In this document: piece after piece, positions 7,827-15,810 of the stretch
Position numbering within the stretch: the stretch's first letter is position 1
Layout of the letters: each line of letters opens with the position of its first letter
Origin: CAG-1031 sp964391735
GTDB lineage: Bacteria > Bacteroidota > Bacteroidia > Bacteroidales > Muribaculaceae
DNA length: 23,503 nt
NCBI GenBank assembly: GCA_964391735.1
Contig: CAYMNF010000032.1
Span: 1-23,503 of the forward strand
Direction: 5' to 3'
The notes under the pieces: model-generated
Database searches by the model: none
What the model saw: the letters and a program-made list of their open reading frames with translations, nothing else
What the model was told of the DNA's origin: nothing
Position numbers and translations under genes: made by a program

Positions 7827-8669
7827 ATGACTATGAGATTGGTTTTTGTGGGAATAACTGCCGTGGCAGCTCTATGTTTTGCCGCATGCTCAGGCTCGGG
7901 TAAAAAATCTGCCGGCACCGAGACCCCCGACAGCGCAGCAGTAGCTGAGGCTGAGGTGGTGCCCGAGGAGAATGTCCCTTTAAGAAAATTGTCAACCGGC
8001 AGTCTGGCCCTGATTGAGTGGAAATCACTGGGGGACCCCGACTCGGTATCGGTCTTCTATATCGACACTCGGGGCGACTTGTGGGACACCAACGTTATGC
8101 GCATTGGCCGGCATTGGCGCAATGTGGCCGACACCGCTGCTATGACTGCCATGATTCCCGAAAACATCACCGACACCATGCGCATGGCTGTCAACCCGGA
8201 ACTTTTCACCCCCGAGGCACGGCTGATACGCGCCAACATGATTCCGTTAGGCGAGTTGCGTGAGCGCGCCGCCGTGGCTGAGAAACGCCAGATTGACGAG
8301 GTTATCGGCCTGATAAAGGCTACTCTGGTTTCTTCCTTCCCCAACGACTTCTTTGCCGAGCCGCTAAAGGGTGTCTACGGCAAACGCACTCAAGCCGGCG
8401 GCATGGACCGGGTGTATTTGGCGGTGAAGCTGCCTGAGCTTGGTTCAGATGCTTGCGTAGACTACAGCACCCCAATCAAGGACTTCAAAATCAATGGAAT
8501 AGACTTTGAGAGGGGGAAGGTGGCGTATACTTTCAAGTCGGTACTGCATAATGACTGTGACGGAAGTAACTATGTTGAGACCACCGACAACGAGGTATAT
8601 GTTACGCGACAAGACGGGCGACTGCTCATTGCCAAATCTGCCGATGAGGGGTTTGTCATTCTCCCCTGA
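7827..8669 (+). CDS. Putative lipoprotein of unknown function
   Basis: A 280-aa exported protein. The N-terminus has a short charged start, a hydrophobic segment and a relaxed lipobox FAAC with Cys21 followed by SGSG, so it is probably lipid-anchored. An acidic, Ala-rich linker of about 35 residues follows, then a soluble domain with no motif I recognise. The body contains a DTRGDLWDTN segment near residue 80 and ends in a short VYVTRQDGRLLIAKSA strand pair. The ATG at 7827 was chosen because it follows the promoter by about 15 nt; ATG 7833 is equally possible, and the TTG at 7809 overlaps the promoter. It lies 33 nt upstream of the LtaS-like gene and is probably cotranscribed, which suggests an envelope role, an inference from position only. 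Confidence 0.75.
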   Translation: MTMRLVFVGITAVAALCFAACSGSGKKSAGTETPDSAAVAEAEVVPEENVPLRKLSTGSLALIEWKSLGDPDSVSVFYIDTRGDLWDTNVMRIGRHWRNVADTAAMTAMIPENITDTMRMAVNPELFTPEARLIRANMIPLGELRERAAVAEKRQIDEVIGLIKATLVSSFPNDFFAEPLKGVYGKRTQAGGMDRVYLAVKLPELGSDACVDYSTPIKDFKINGIDFERGKVAYTFKSVLHNDCDGSNYVETTDNEVYVTRQDGRLLIAKSADEGFVILP

Positions 8670-8702
8670 AACAGTTGACCGATACTGATTTAGTACAGCG
8701 AG

Positions 8703-10499
8703 ATGAAGAGTAGGATACCGGTGGGGTTGCTAAGGTTGGCGGCATTGTTTGCGGCCACGGTGCTGCTGTTTATGCTGCAGCGCGCGGTCTTCTGCCTGAT
8801 ATACAAGGTGCCGGTATGGCCCTCTGAGTGGCACGGCCTGGCGATGGATTGCGCAATGGCGGCGTATGTGTCGGTGCTACCTGCTCTGTGGTTGGCGCTC
8901 TGCAATTTTGTCCGTAAGCCAAACCTTGTAAGGGGTTTCCTGAAAGGCTACCTTGCCGTAATAGCTTTCTTGACAGGGATAATTTTTGCCCTGGACACTG
9001 CCCTGTATCAACATTGGGGGTTCCGTCTGGACACGACACCTATATACTACTTCACCACCAGCCCCTCAGCGGCATGGGCCTCAGTGACAGCCTCACAAGC
9101 CGTGTGGGGGATTGCTGCCATCATCGTCTGGTCGGTTGCCAATTTTGCCGTTCTGTGGCTGGCAATGTTGTGGCGTTACACACCCGCCACCACCCGGCGC
9201 CGGGGATGGTGGTATATTGCCTTTGCCGCCCTGATGTTTATGCCCATACGCGGTGGGGTGACGGTCTCAACCATGAATCTGAGCCGCGCATATTACTGCG
9301 ATGACCCCCGGCGCAACCATGCTGCTGTCAATCCGGCTTTCTCCCTGCTGTACTCCGCCATGCATGACAGCAACTTCGCCCAACAGTTTCGCTTGCTTGA
9401 CGAGGAGGTTGCCCGGGCAACATTTGCCGATGTGCACCCCTCCCCCGCCCCGGCAGGCGCACTGGCATTGACCGACTCAACCCCGGACATCTACATAATC
9501 ATCCTGGAGAGCTTTTCAAACCACCTTTTCCCCTCCTTGGGTGGCGAGGATATAGCCCCGGGGCTTGACTCGGTGGCACGTAACGGTGTGGTATGGGATA
9601 ACTTCTATGCCACCGGGTACCGAACCGACAGGGCCATCCCGGCAATCCTGAGCGCCCTCCCCTCACAACCCACGGTCTCATTGTTGAAACACACCGAGAA
9701 GGCCGAGAAACTACCCTCACTGTCGCAGGAGCTGAAACGGCAGGGGGGATACCGCACCGAATACCTGTATGGTGGCGACATAAATTTTGCAAACACATTG
9801 GCCTATCTTGTCTCTGCCGGCTATGACCGCATAGTCAGCGACAAAGACTTCTCCGTGGGACAACGCCTCAGCAAATGGGGCGCGCATGACGACGTGCTGT
9901 TTGAGAAGGCCGCCGCCGGCATTCCCCGAGCCGGGGATGCTCCGCTGTTTGCGGTCATACAGACCCAATCCTCACATGAGCCCTTCAAGGTGCCCGTCAC
10001 CAATCCCCGGTACGCCGACAACGAGCGCAAAAATGTATTTTGGTTTACCGACTCGGTGACCACCGGATTCCTGAACCGGTTAGCACGGCAATCCGTGCGC
10101 CCCTACCTGGTGGTCCTGGTGGCTGACCATTATGGCGTATGGCCCGTACGAGAGACTGTGCATGACATTGACCGCCGGCACCGCGTCCCCCTGATAATGA
10201 CCGGCACGGCGTTGCCCGCCGAGGTACGCGGTGTGCGCCATGACGTTGGCTCACAACCGGATATCGCCCCCACGTTGATGGCTCTGTTAGGCCTAAAGGG
10301 GGACATGTTTATCTTCGGCAACAACCTTGCTGACCCTGCGGCTCCGCGACGTGCGTGGATGGCCGACCCTGACGAGGTTGCCGTGGTGGACGAAAACGGC
10401 AAAATCCTGAGGCTGAACATTGACCGACCGGCAAAGGATGCCGACCCGCGCGTCAAGGCTTACCTACAGACATTATATACCTACATCGGCAACCTTTAA
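8703..10499 (+). CDS. LtaS-like membrane sulfatase-fold phosphotransferase
   Basis: A 598-aa inner-membrane protein with about five N-terminal membrane segments (residues 8-33, 47-69, 80-100, 132-157, 168-185) and a large periplasmic sulfatase-fold domain from about 260. Alkaline phosphatase/LtaS-type residues are visible: Glu269 in ILESFS, the likely nucleophile Thr308 in GYRTDRA, WGAHDD (392-397), SSHEPF (423-428) and ADHYG (Asp475, His476). The family transfers phosphoglycerol or phosphoethanolamine from phospholipids to a glycan or lipid. Bacteroidota make no lipoteichoic acid, so the acceptor is unknown; a phosphoglycerol- or phosphoethanolamine-decorated glycan is a guess. It sits between a lipoprotein gene (33 nt upstream) and a PAP2 phosphatase gene (19 nt downstream). 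Family assignment is confident, substrate is not. Confidence 0.85.
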   Translation: MKSRIPVGLLRLAALFAATVLLFMLQRAVFCLIYKVPVWPSEWHGLAMDCAMAAYVSVLPALWLALCNFVRKPNLVRGFLKGYLAVIAFLTGIIFALDTALYQHWGFRLDTTPIYYFTTSPSAAWASVTASQAVWGIAAIIVWSVANFAVLWLAMLWRYTPATTRRRGWWYIAFAALMFMPIRGGVTVSTMNLSRAYYCDDPRRNHAAVNPAFSLLYSAMHDSNFAQQFRLLDEEVARATFADVHPSPAPAGALALTDSTPDIYIIILESFSNHLFPSLGGEDIAPGLDSVARNGVVWDNFYATGYRTDRAIPAILSALPSQPTVSLLKHTEKAEKLPSLSQELKRQGGYRTEYLYGGDINFANTLAYLVSAGYDRIVSDKDFSVGQRLSKWGAHDDVLFEKAAAGIPRAGDAPLFAVIQTQSSHEPFKVPVTNPRYADNERKNVFWFTDSVTTGFLNRLARQSVRPYLVVLVADHYGVWPVRETVHDIDRRHRVPLIMTGTALPAEVRGVRHDVGSQPDIAPTLMALLGLKGDMFIFGNNLADPAAPRRAWMADPDEVAVVDENGKILRLNIDRPAKDADPRVKAYLQTLYTYIGNL

Positions 10500-10518
10500 C
10501 CCCCATCCCCCCGACACT

Positions 10519-11187
10519 ATGCTTGAGTGGCTGCAGCAGGTTGACACCTCAATTTTCCTGACCCTGAACGGGTTGCACACAACCTTTTTTGACCGGTTCA
10601 TGATGCTTGCCACCGGCCGCTTCACGTGGATACCGTTTTACCTTGCCCTGGCTGCCATGCTCTGGCTGCGCTACGGGACAAAGCGCACGTTGCTGATTCT
10701 TGTATCAGTGGCTGTGGTCATTACCCTTGCCGACCAGGTTTGCGCCTCCTGGCTCAGGCCGATCTTTAAGCGACTGCGCCCGGCACACCCTGACAACCCC
10801 CTGTCGCCCCTGGTGCTTATAGTTGACGGATACCGCGGGGGCCACTACGGATTCCCCTCCAGCCACGGGGCAAATGCCTTTGCGCTGGCTCTGTTCCTGA
10901 CACTTGTCTGTCGCCGGGCGTTGCTGACATGGACCCTGTATATATGGGCCGCATTGCATGTTTACACACGCATCTACCTGGGGGTGCACTACATCGGCGA
11001 TATCACCGTGGGAGCAGTATTGGGCTCGGCAGTGGCCCTGCTGATTTACCTGCTTTATAAACGGCTGAGCCCCCGGGTACCTGCCACCCCACCCTCCCCG
11101 GCCCGAAAACCGGGATTTGAGCCCGCATGGATACCGTTGGGGGTGTTCGTAGCCGAGGTGCTGACGCTGGCCCTTATGAGCCTGTGA
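10519..11187 (+). CDS. PAP2-family membrane phosphatase
   Basis: A 222-aa multi-pass membrane protein of the type 2 phosphatidic acid phosphatase family, which dephosphorylates lipid phosphates or pyrophosphates such as phosphatidic acid, phosphatidylglycerol phosphate or undecaprenyl pyrophosphate. The three signature motifs are present: R80-x6-R87-P88 (first Lys replaced by Arg), P113-S-S-H116, and T150-R151-x5-H157-x3-D161 with Thr in place of the usual Ser. The ATG at 10519 places the first helix correctly; the frame is open back to 10420 but that part overlaps the LtaS-like gene. The likely partner is that upstream gene: a lipid product of phosphoglycerol or phosphoethanolamine transfer, or a polyprenyl carrier, could be recycled. 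The C-terminus has a Pro-rich cytoplasmic-looking stretch and one last helix. The stop codon is inside a perfect hairpin. Confidence 0.88.
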   Translation: MLEWLQQVDTSIFLTLNGLHTTFFDRFMMLATGRFTWIPFYLALAAMLWLRYGTKRTLLILVSVAVVITLADQVCASWLRPIFKRLRPAHPDNPLSPLVLIVDGYRGGHYGFPSSHGANAFALALFLTLVCRRALLTWTLYIWAALHVYTRIYLGVHYIGDITVGAVLGSAVALLIYLLYKRLSPRVPATPPSPARKPGFEPAWIPLGVFVAEVLTLALMSL

Positions 11188-11203
11188 CAGAACATTCTGT
11201 CAC
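11184..11203 (+). terminator. Perfect hairpin spanning the PAP2 stop codon
   Basis: Arms GTGACAGAA (11184-11192) and TTCTGTCAC (11195-11203) form a 9-bp perfect stem with a 2-nt centre. It covers the PAP2 TGA and closes the envelope cluster. No T-run follows, so it is not a classical intrinsic terminator. It may protect a 3' end or be a dyad operator for the Omp28-like gene, whose -7 box is 55 bp downstream. Confidence 0.45.
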
Positions 11204-11233
11204 GTACAATATTAAGCCCTGACACACGTTTAA

Positions 11234-11265
11234 TTTTATAAATACAAATTAAAGTCCTATATTTG
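11234..11265 (+). promoter_or_regulatory. Promoter of the Omp28-like gene
   Basis: A perfect -7 box TATATTTG (11258-11265) lies in an AT-rich stretch, with a T-rich TTTT (11234-11237) at the 20-nt -33 spacing. The ATG at 11291 is 25 nt further on, giving a leader of about 20 nt. Confidence 0.6.
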
Positions 11266-11290
11266 ACGACGTAAAATATTAAACCATACA

Positions 11291-12886
11291 ATGAGAAAAA
11301 CACTTTTTACCACACTTACAGGGATGTTAGCCCTTGTTTTGCCGGTGTTTGTAAACGCTGACGAGCTTACAGAACCCGCACACAAGGCCGCTCTTATCGA
11401 GGACTTTACGGGCATACATTGTTCAAACTGCCCGCGCGGTCACAGCATATCCGCCGGCATGCTTCAGGAACACTATGACGATGTTGTGGTCGTAGGCCTC
11501 CACACCGGCAGCTTTGCCCAGCCAATGCAGGGTGAACCGGACTTCCGCTTGGACGAGTGCGAGTCATACATGAACCGCTTCAACATCTCAAGCTTCCCCA
11601 CGGCACTTGTAAACCGTGCCCCCTATAACAACAACTATACCCTTGGCACAAACCTGTGGGAGAAGGCCGCACGTATCCAGGTTGACCAAATCGCCGACGT
11701 GAACCTGCGCATTGACCGTGCTGAGTTTGACGTCAACACCCGCGTGCTTAAGGTTAAAATCAGCGGATGCTTCACTGCCGAGCCTCCCGTTGACCCCCTG
11801 ATCACCATCTGGTTGACCCAAAGCGGCCTTTACGGCCCGCAAACGGGTGCCAACATGGGCAGCAACTACATGCATGAGCACGTCTTGCGCATGGTCCTCA
11901 CCGACAAGTGGGGCGACGCACTGCCCGCCATAACCAAGGGTCAGGTCTTCACTTTTGAGAAAGACTTTGTGCTCCCCCAGTCTGTAAGGGAGATTCCTTT
12001 GACACCCGGCGAGCTTGAGCTGGTGGCTTTTGTCTCACAACAAAAGCGTGAGATTCTCAATGTCACCAAGGCACACCTCACCTATCCCGGCTACAACCCG
12101 GCCCCTGAGGTTCGCCTGCGCGCATCATTAGAGACTGTCCCCAACCGCTATGGCTGGAAGTTTATTGACATTCGCCTCACCAACCTCTCAAATCAGACAA
12201 TCAATGATCTGGAACTGAACGTGGCTGAGAATCCTGCGTCAGGTGCCTCTCTGCGCCCCGAGGATGCACAACAATGGACCGGAGAAATCGCTCCGTACCA
12301 CACCGCGGTTATCCGCCTGCCGATGAAGGCCGACACCGACCACACCGCCTACTCAATTGTCGCCACCAAGCTTAACGGCGCTGACGTCAAGTCCAACACC
12401 CTTACCGGCTCTTTCAGGGTAGTTAATGTTGAGTCACCGGTTAATCCCACCCTTGAGTTCAGCACCATGTCCACCACTCTTGGCCACACATGGAGCATCC
12501 TCGACGATGAGGGCAACACCGTGCAGACCTTTGGCCCGTATGACACCAATACCAAGACCTACAAACAAGTTGTAGGACCTCTGGAACCCGGGCGTATTTA
12601 CTGCGTTGAGATACGTGACGACTGGGGCGGCAGCGTAAACCAAGGCGCAAAACTGTTAGGCGAGAGCAACAACCAGCTGCTTGAGATTCTTGGAGGATAC
12701 TGCCCCGCAGTGCGCGGATTCTTCCGTGTTGCCGGAAATGTCGGTCTCGACGACGTTGAGGTGGCTGACCAGGATGTACTCCCGGCCTACTACGACCTCA
12801 CCGGCCGCCGTGTTCTCAACCCCACCGCCGGTCAACTGCTGATACGCGTTGCCGGCAGCAAAGTCGAGAAGATTCTGTTCCGCTAA
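11291..12886 (+). CDS. Omp28-like secreted protein with thioredoxin-like CxxC and T9SS-like C-terminus
   Basis: A 531-aa exported protein with a signal peptide (about residues 1-23, cleavage near NA/DE). Residues 30-110 resemble an Omp28-type thioredoxin fold: IEDFTGIHCSNCPRG with Cys44/Cys47 and a cis-proline-like SSFPTALV around Pro103. A middle beta-rich region (about 120-270) is Omp28-like and is followed by Ig-like beta segments. The final 45 residues contain YYDLTGRRV and end in GSKVEKILFR, resembling type A C-terminal signals of the type IX secretion system, so the protein may be exported to or anchored on the cell surface. The reaction is unknown; a disulfide or redox role follows only from the CxxC. 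It is a single-gene unit with its own promoter and terminator. Confidence 0.83.
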   Translation: MRKTLFTTLTGMLALVLPVFVNADELTEPAHKAALIEDFTGIHCSNCPRGHSISAGMLQEHYDDVVVVGLHTGSFAQPMQGEPDFRLDECESYMNRFNISSFPTALVNRAPYNNNYTLGTNLWEKAARIQVDQIADVNLRIDRAEFDVNTRVLKVKISGCFTAEPPVDPLITIWLTQSGLYGPQTGANMGSNYMHEHVLRMVLTDKWGDALPAITKGQVFTFEKDFVLPQSVREIPLTPGELELVAFVSQQKREILNVTKAHLTYPGYNPAPEVRLRASLETVPNRYGWKFIDIRLTNLSNQTINDLELNVAENPASGASLRPEDAQQWTGEIAPYHTAVIRLPMKADTDHTAYSIVATKLNGADVKSNTLTGSFRVVNVESPVNPTLEFSTMSTTLGHTWSILDDEGNTVQTFGPYDTNTKTYKQVVGPLEPGRIYCVEIRDDWGGSVNQGAKLLGESNNQLLEILGGYCPAVRGFFRVAGNVGLDDVEVADQDVLPAYYDLTGRRVLNPTAGQLLIRVAGSKVEKILFR

Positions 12887-12914
12887 TAACATTCCAACCC
12901 CCATACAACATGTT

Positions 12915-12950
12915 GAGGCTGTGCCATACAAAACGGGCACAGCCTCTCTT
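12915..12950 (+). terminator. Intrinsic terminator after the Omp28-like gene
   Basis: An 11-bp perfect stem, GAGGCTGTGCC (12915-12925) and GGCACAGCCTC (12936-12946), with a 10-nt loop and a short TCTT tail. It lies 28 nt after the stop codon. The tail is weak but the stem is very stable. The rest of the gap to 13054 holds the next promoter. Confidence 0.75.
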
Positions 12951-13003
12951 GTCGGCAGGCATTGCGTCCCCGACACCACGGCCGTGCGCAATAGGCCGGA
13001 CAG

Positions 13004-13035
13004 TTTGGGGGCATGGAGGAAAATTTGTAACTTTG
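13004..13035 (+). promoter_or_regulatory. Consensus promoter of the DUF1573-meaB-mutS operon
   Basis: A perfect -33 TTTG (13004-13007), an exact 20-nt spacer and a perfect -7 TAACTTTG (13028-13035) make this the best promoter in the window. The leader before the ATG at 13055 is about 14 nt and A/T-rich, as usual for strong Bacteroidota starts without a Shine-Dalgarno sequence. Confidence 0.78.
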
Positions 13036-13054
13036 AGGACTAAAAATTATTGAA

Positions 13055-13453
13055 ATGAAGAGGCTTTTCACAGTAATGCTCAGCCTGTTGGTGATGGCCA
13101 TAAGCCTGCACGCTGCCGGCAAGGCTGAGATCGATTTTGAAAAAAGAGTTATTGACCTGGGGGTTATCTCAGCCGATGGCGGCAAGGTAACATTCAACTA
13201 CCCCTTTGTCAACAAAGGGGCAGCCCCCCTCGTGATAATGTCGGTGAGCAACGGCGGGTGCGGTTGCACAAAGCCCTCCTACCCCAAAGCGCCGATAAAG
13301 CCCGGTGCCTCAGGGACCGTGAGCATCACCTTTGACCCCACGGGTAGGCGCGGCGAGCTCAATCGCACTGTCAAGGTGCGCACCAACGGTAACCCCGGCA
13401 CGGTGCAACTGCGCTTCAAAGGCACTGTTGTCCCCGGGAAAAACAAGGATTAA
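13055..13453 (+). CDS. Small exported DUF1573 protein
   Basis: A 132-aa protein with a signal peptide (about residues 1-21) followed by a single DUF1573 (ASH/Ig-like) domain. The hallmark GCGCTKP has Cys69 and Cys71, preceded by NKGAAPLVI and followed by KPGASGTVSI and a final GTV strand. The function of DUF1573 proteins is not established; they are abundant in Bacteroidota and probably periplasmic. It is the first gene after the best promoter in the window. The next gene carries a closely related domain with the same motif order, so the two probably arose by tandem duplication. Confidence 0.88.
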   Translation: MKRLFTVMLSLLVMAISLHAAGKAEIDFEKRVIDLGVISADGGKVTFNYPFVNKGAAPLVIMSVSNGGCGCTKPSYPKAPIKPGASGTVSITFDPTGRRGELNRTVKVRTNGNPGTVQLRFKGTVVPGKNKD

Positions 13454-13480
13454 TCACTGACCATGCAAGGGGTGCAGACT

Positions 13481-14566
13481 ATGCGCAAACTTTTGACGAC
13501 TGTTATCTGCGGCGTGGCGGTATGGACCGGCCTAAAGGCTGCCCCGGTAATCGACTGGGTGCAGACAACCCACAACTTTGGCGCATTTGACGAGGCCCTG
13601 GGCGTTGTCAGTTGCGTATTCGAGGGGGTCAACACCGGCGACGAGCCCCTGGTGGTGTACTCAGCCCGCGCCAACTGCGGCTGTACAGTGCCGCATTATG
13701 ACCGCCACCCGGTTGCCCCGGGGGACACCCTGCGCATCAATGTCGGCTACAACGCCGCCGGGCGCCCCGGCCACTTTGAGAAGACGGTAACCGTCAACTC
13801 AAATGCCGACCCGGGAAAGTGTGTCTTACGCATTGAGGGGACGGTAATCGGCTCAACCGAGACCCTGCGCACACGCTATCCCTTCTCAGACGGCAGCCTT
13901 AAGCTGAGACAAAACCACCTGAATTATGGCGAGGTCGCCAAGGGTAGCAGCCGCAGCCTGTACATTGAGGGTTATAACCAAAGCGATGAGCCGGTTGTGC
14001 CACGCATTGAGGGTGCCCCATCATATATTGATGTGACGGTAAAACCCGATGTGGTACCGCCCGGTGAGCCCTTCGTTCTCTCGACAATCTTCAGGGCATC
14101 AGCGTGCCAGCAGTGGGACGTGGTCACCGACTCCATTATCCTGGCGGCTCCCGATGGCTCACGCCTGCCCATTACAACCTTGGCTTCGGTTTATGATGAC
14201 TTTCGGGATATCAACATCGACCCGTACGCCCCGCCGGCATTGAAAATTGACCCCGAAAAGATAGACCTGGGACGGATATCCCGCGCAGCCGACAACCGCC
14301 CCCTGCAATACACCGTGACTCTGCAGAACACCTCCCGCCGAAACGTGACTCTGCGGCGCGTGTACACCATTGCACCCGGGGTAACGGTCAAAATAAAAGG
14401 GGACAATGTTATCAAACCGGGTAAAAAGTGCAAACTGACGGTTGAAATCTCCCCCAAAGCGTATGCCGACAAAAACTATATTGATGCTAAAATATTGATT
14501 ATAACCGACGACCCTACACGCCCGCGCAACATTGTGGAGGTGTTGGGCGAGGTTATCAATCAGTGA
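13481..14566 (+). CDS. Multi-domain exported DUF1573 protein
   Basis: A 361-aa exported protein with a signal peptide (about residues 1-20). The N-terminal DUF1573 domain (about 24-123) has the Cys66-Gly-Cys68-Thr motif and aligns by eye with the small upstream protein across NTGDEPLVV, the CGCT motif, APGDTL and EGTV. Two further Ig/ASH-like segments follow (about 136-245 and 252-361); neither keeps the CxC pair. The ATG at 13481 is preferred to 13463 because MRKLL begins a normal signal peptide. It starts 27 nt after the small DUF1573 gene and ends 14 nt before meaB, so they share a transcript. Function unknown. Confidence 0.85.
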   Translation: MRKLLTTVICGVAVWTGLKAAPVIDWVQTTHNFGAFDEALGVVSCVFEGVNTGDEPLVVYSARANCGCTVPHYDRHPVAPGDTLRINVGYNAAGRPGHFEKTVTVNSNADPGKCVLRIEGTVIGSTETLRTRYPFSDGSLKLRQNHLNYGEVAKGSSRSLYIEGYNQSDEPVVPRIEGAPSYIDVTVKPDVVPPGEPFVLSTIFRASACQQWDVVTDSIILAAPDGSRLPITTLASVYDDFRDINIDPYAPPALKIDPEKIDLGRISRAADNRPLQYTVTLQNTSRRNVTLRRVYTIAPGVTVKIKGDNVIKPGKKCKLTVEISPKAYADKNYIDAKILIITDDPTRPRNIVEVLGEVINQ

Positions 14567-14580
14567 CCACCATTGACACC

Positions 14581-15783
14581 ATGAAAGCTAAAGATACAAA
14601 AAACAACGGCTTTATTGACCCGAACGCATTGGCCGGCACCCCTGTCTGCCCGATGAGCGCCGAGGAGGAGGCCGCACACCATGCCTCGAATGTCGAGCAC
14701 CCTGAGAACAGCGCCGAGTATCAGGGGTTGACCGTAAACAGCGGGGTTGCCCAACCGCCGCAGGTAAACCCCTATCTGCGTCCGCGCCCTCGCCGCCCAC
14801 TGCCCTCAGCCGCCGACCTTGTTGAGGGAATTCTGGCCGGAGACGTGGTGCGTCTGAGCCGCGCCGTGACGTTGGTTGAGAGTGTCAACCCCGCACACCG
14901 CGCCATTGCCCAGGAGGTTATCGAGAAGTGCCTCCCATACAGCGGCAACTCACGCCGCATAGGCATAACCGGTGTCCCCGGGGCCGGGAAATCAACCTCA
15001 ATTGACGCCTTTGGATTGCACGTACTGCACAACCCGCAAAACAAACTGGCGGTGTTGGCCATCGACCCCTCGTCAGAACGCTCAAAGGGGTCAATCCTTG
15101 GGGATAAAACCCGCATGGAGAAACTTTCAATCGAGCCCCGGGCATTTATTCGCCCCAGCCCCTCAGCCGGCTCATTGGGCGGCGTTGCGCGCAAGACGCG
15201 TGAGACTATAATACTGTGCGAGGCAGCCGGGTACAACAATATTTTTGTCGAGACCGTGGGCGTGGGCCAGAGCGAAACAGCCGTGCACTCAATGGTTGAC
15301 TTCTTCCTGCTGATACAGGTTGCCGGCACAGGCGACGAGCTACAGGGTATTAAGCGCGGCATCATGGAGATGGCCGACGGCATAGCCATCAACAAGGCCG
15401 ACGGTGACAACGTGCAGCGCGCTCAGTTGGCGATGGCCCAGTTCCGCAACGCCCTGCATCTTTTCCCGTTGGGCGAGAGCGGTTGGAGCCCCGAGGTGCT
15501 GACCTATAGCGGATACTACGAGTTAGGCATCACCGAGCTCTGGGAGATGATTGACCGCTACTTCAAGCACGTCAAGGAGAACGGATACTTTGACCGCCGC
15601 CGCGCCGAACAGTCTCGCTATTGGATGTATGAGACCATCAACGAGCGCCTGCGCCAGTCATTCTATGACAACCCCGAGATTGCCGCCCGCCTGGCCGTGA
15701 ATGAGCGCGCCGTCGGCAACAACACCATGAGCAGCTTTGCCGCCGCCCAGAATGCCCTTGACCTGTATTTTGGTCGCTCATAA
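14581..15783 (+). CDS. meaB: MeaB-type GTPase, methylmalonyl-CoA mutase chaperone
   Basis: MeaB (ArgK/LAO family) is a G3E GTPase that gates cobalamin delivery to and protects methylmalonyl-CoA mutase, part of succinate-propionate metabolism in Bacteroidales. The 400-aa protein has the Walker A GVPGAGKS at 131-138, then IDPSSERSKGSILGDKTRM, VETVGVGQSE and the base-specific NKAD. It carries about 75 residues before the conserved core, including ENSAEYQGLTVN and NPYLRPRPRR; from memory similar extensions occur in other Bacteroidales MeaB. The GTG at 14563 overlaps the previous stop; ATG 14581 is preferred. No mutase subunit gene is in the window, so the partner must be elsewhere. It lies 14 nt after the DUF1573 gene and just before mutS. 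Confidence 0.93.
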   Translation: MKAKDTKNNGFIDPNALAGTPVCPMSAEEEAAHHASNVEHPENSAEYQGLTVNSGVAQPPQVNPYLRPRPRRPLPSAADLVEGILAGDVVRLSRAVTLVESVNPAHRAIAQEVIEKCLPYSGNSRRIGITGVPGAGKSTSIDAFGLHVLHNPQNKLAVLAIDPSSERSKGSILGDKTRMEKLSIEPRAFIRPSPSAGSLGGVARKTRETIILCEAAGYNNIFVETVGVGQSETAVHSMVDFFLLIQVAGTGDELQGIKRGIMEMADGIAINKADGDNVQRAQLAMAQFRNALHLFPLGESGWSPEVLTYSGYYELGITELWEMIDRYFKHVKENGYFDRRRAEQSRYWMYETINERLRQSFYDNPEIAARLAVNERAVGNNTMSSFAAAQNALDLYFGRS

Positions 15784-15810
15784 TTGTTTAACCCCTTAAA
15801 CCCGTCATCC

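Noticed and set aside
7706..7903. Pro/Arg-rich 65-codon frame upstream of the lipoprotein gene
   Set aside because: It lies in the GC-rich fold-back block, crosses the promoter and runs into the lipoprotein gene in another frame.
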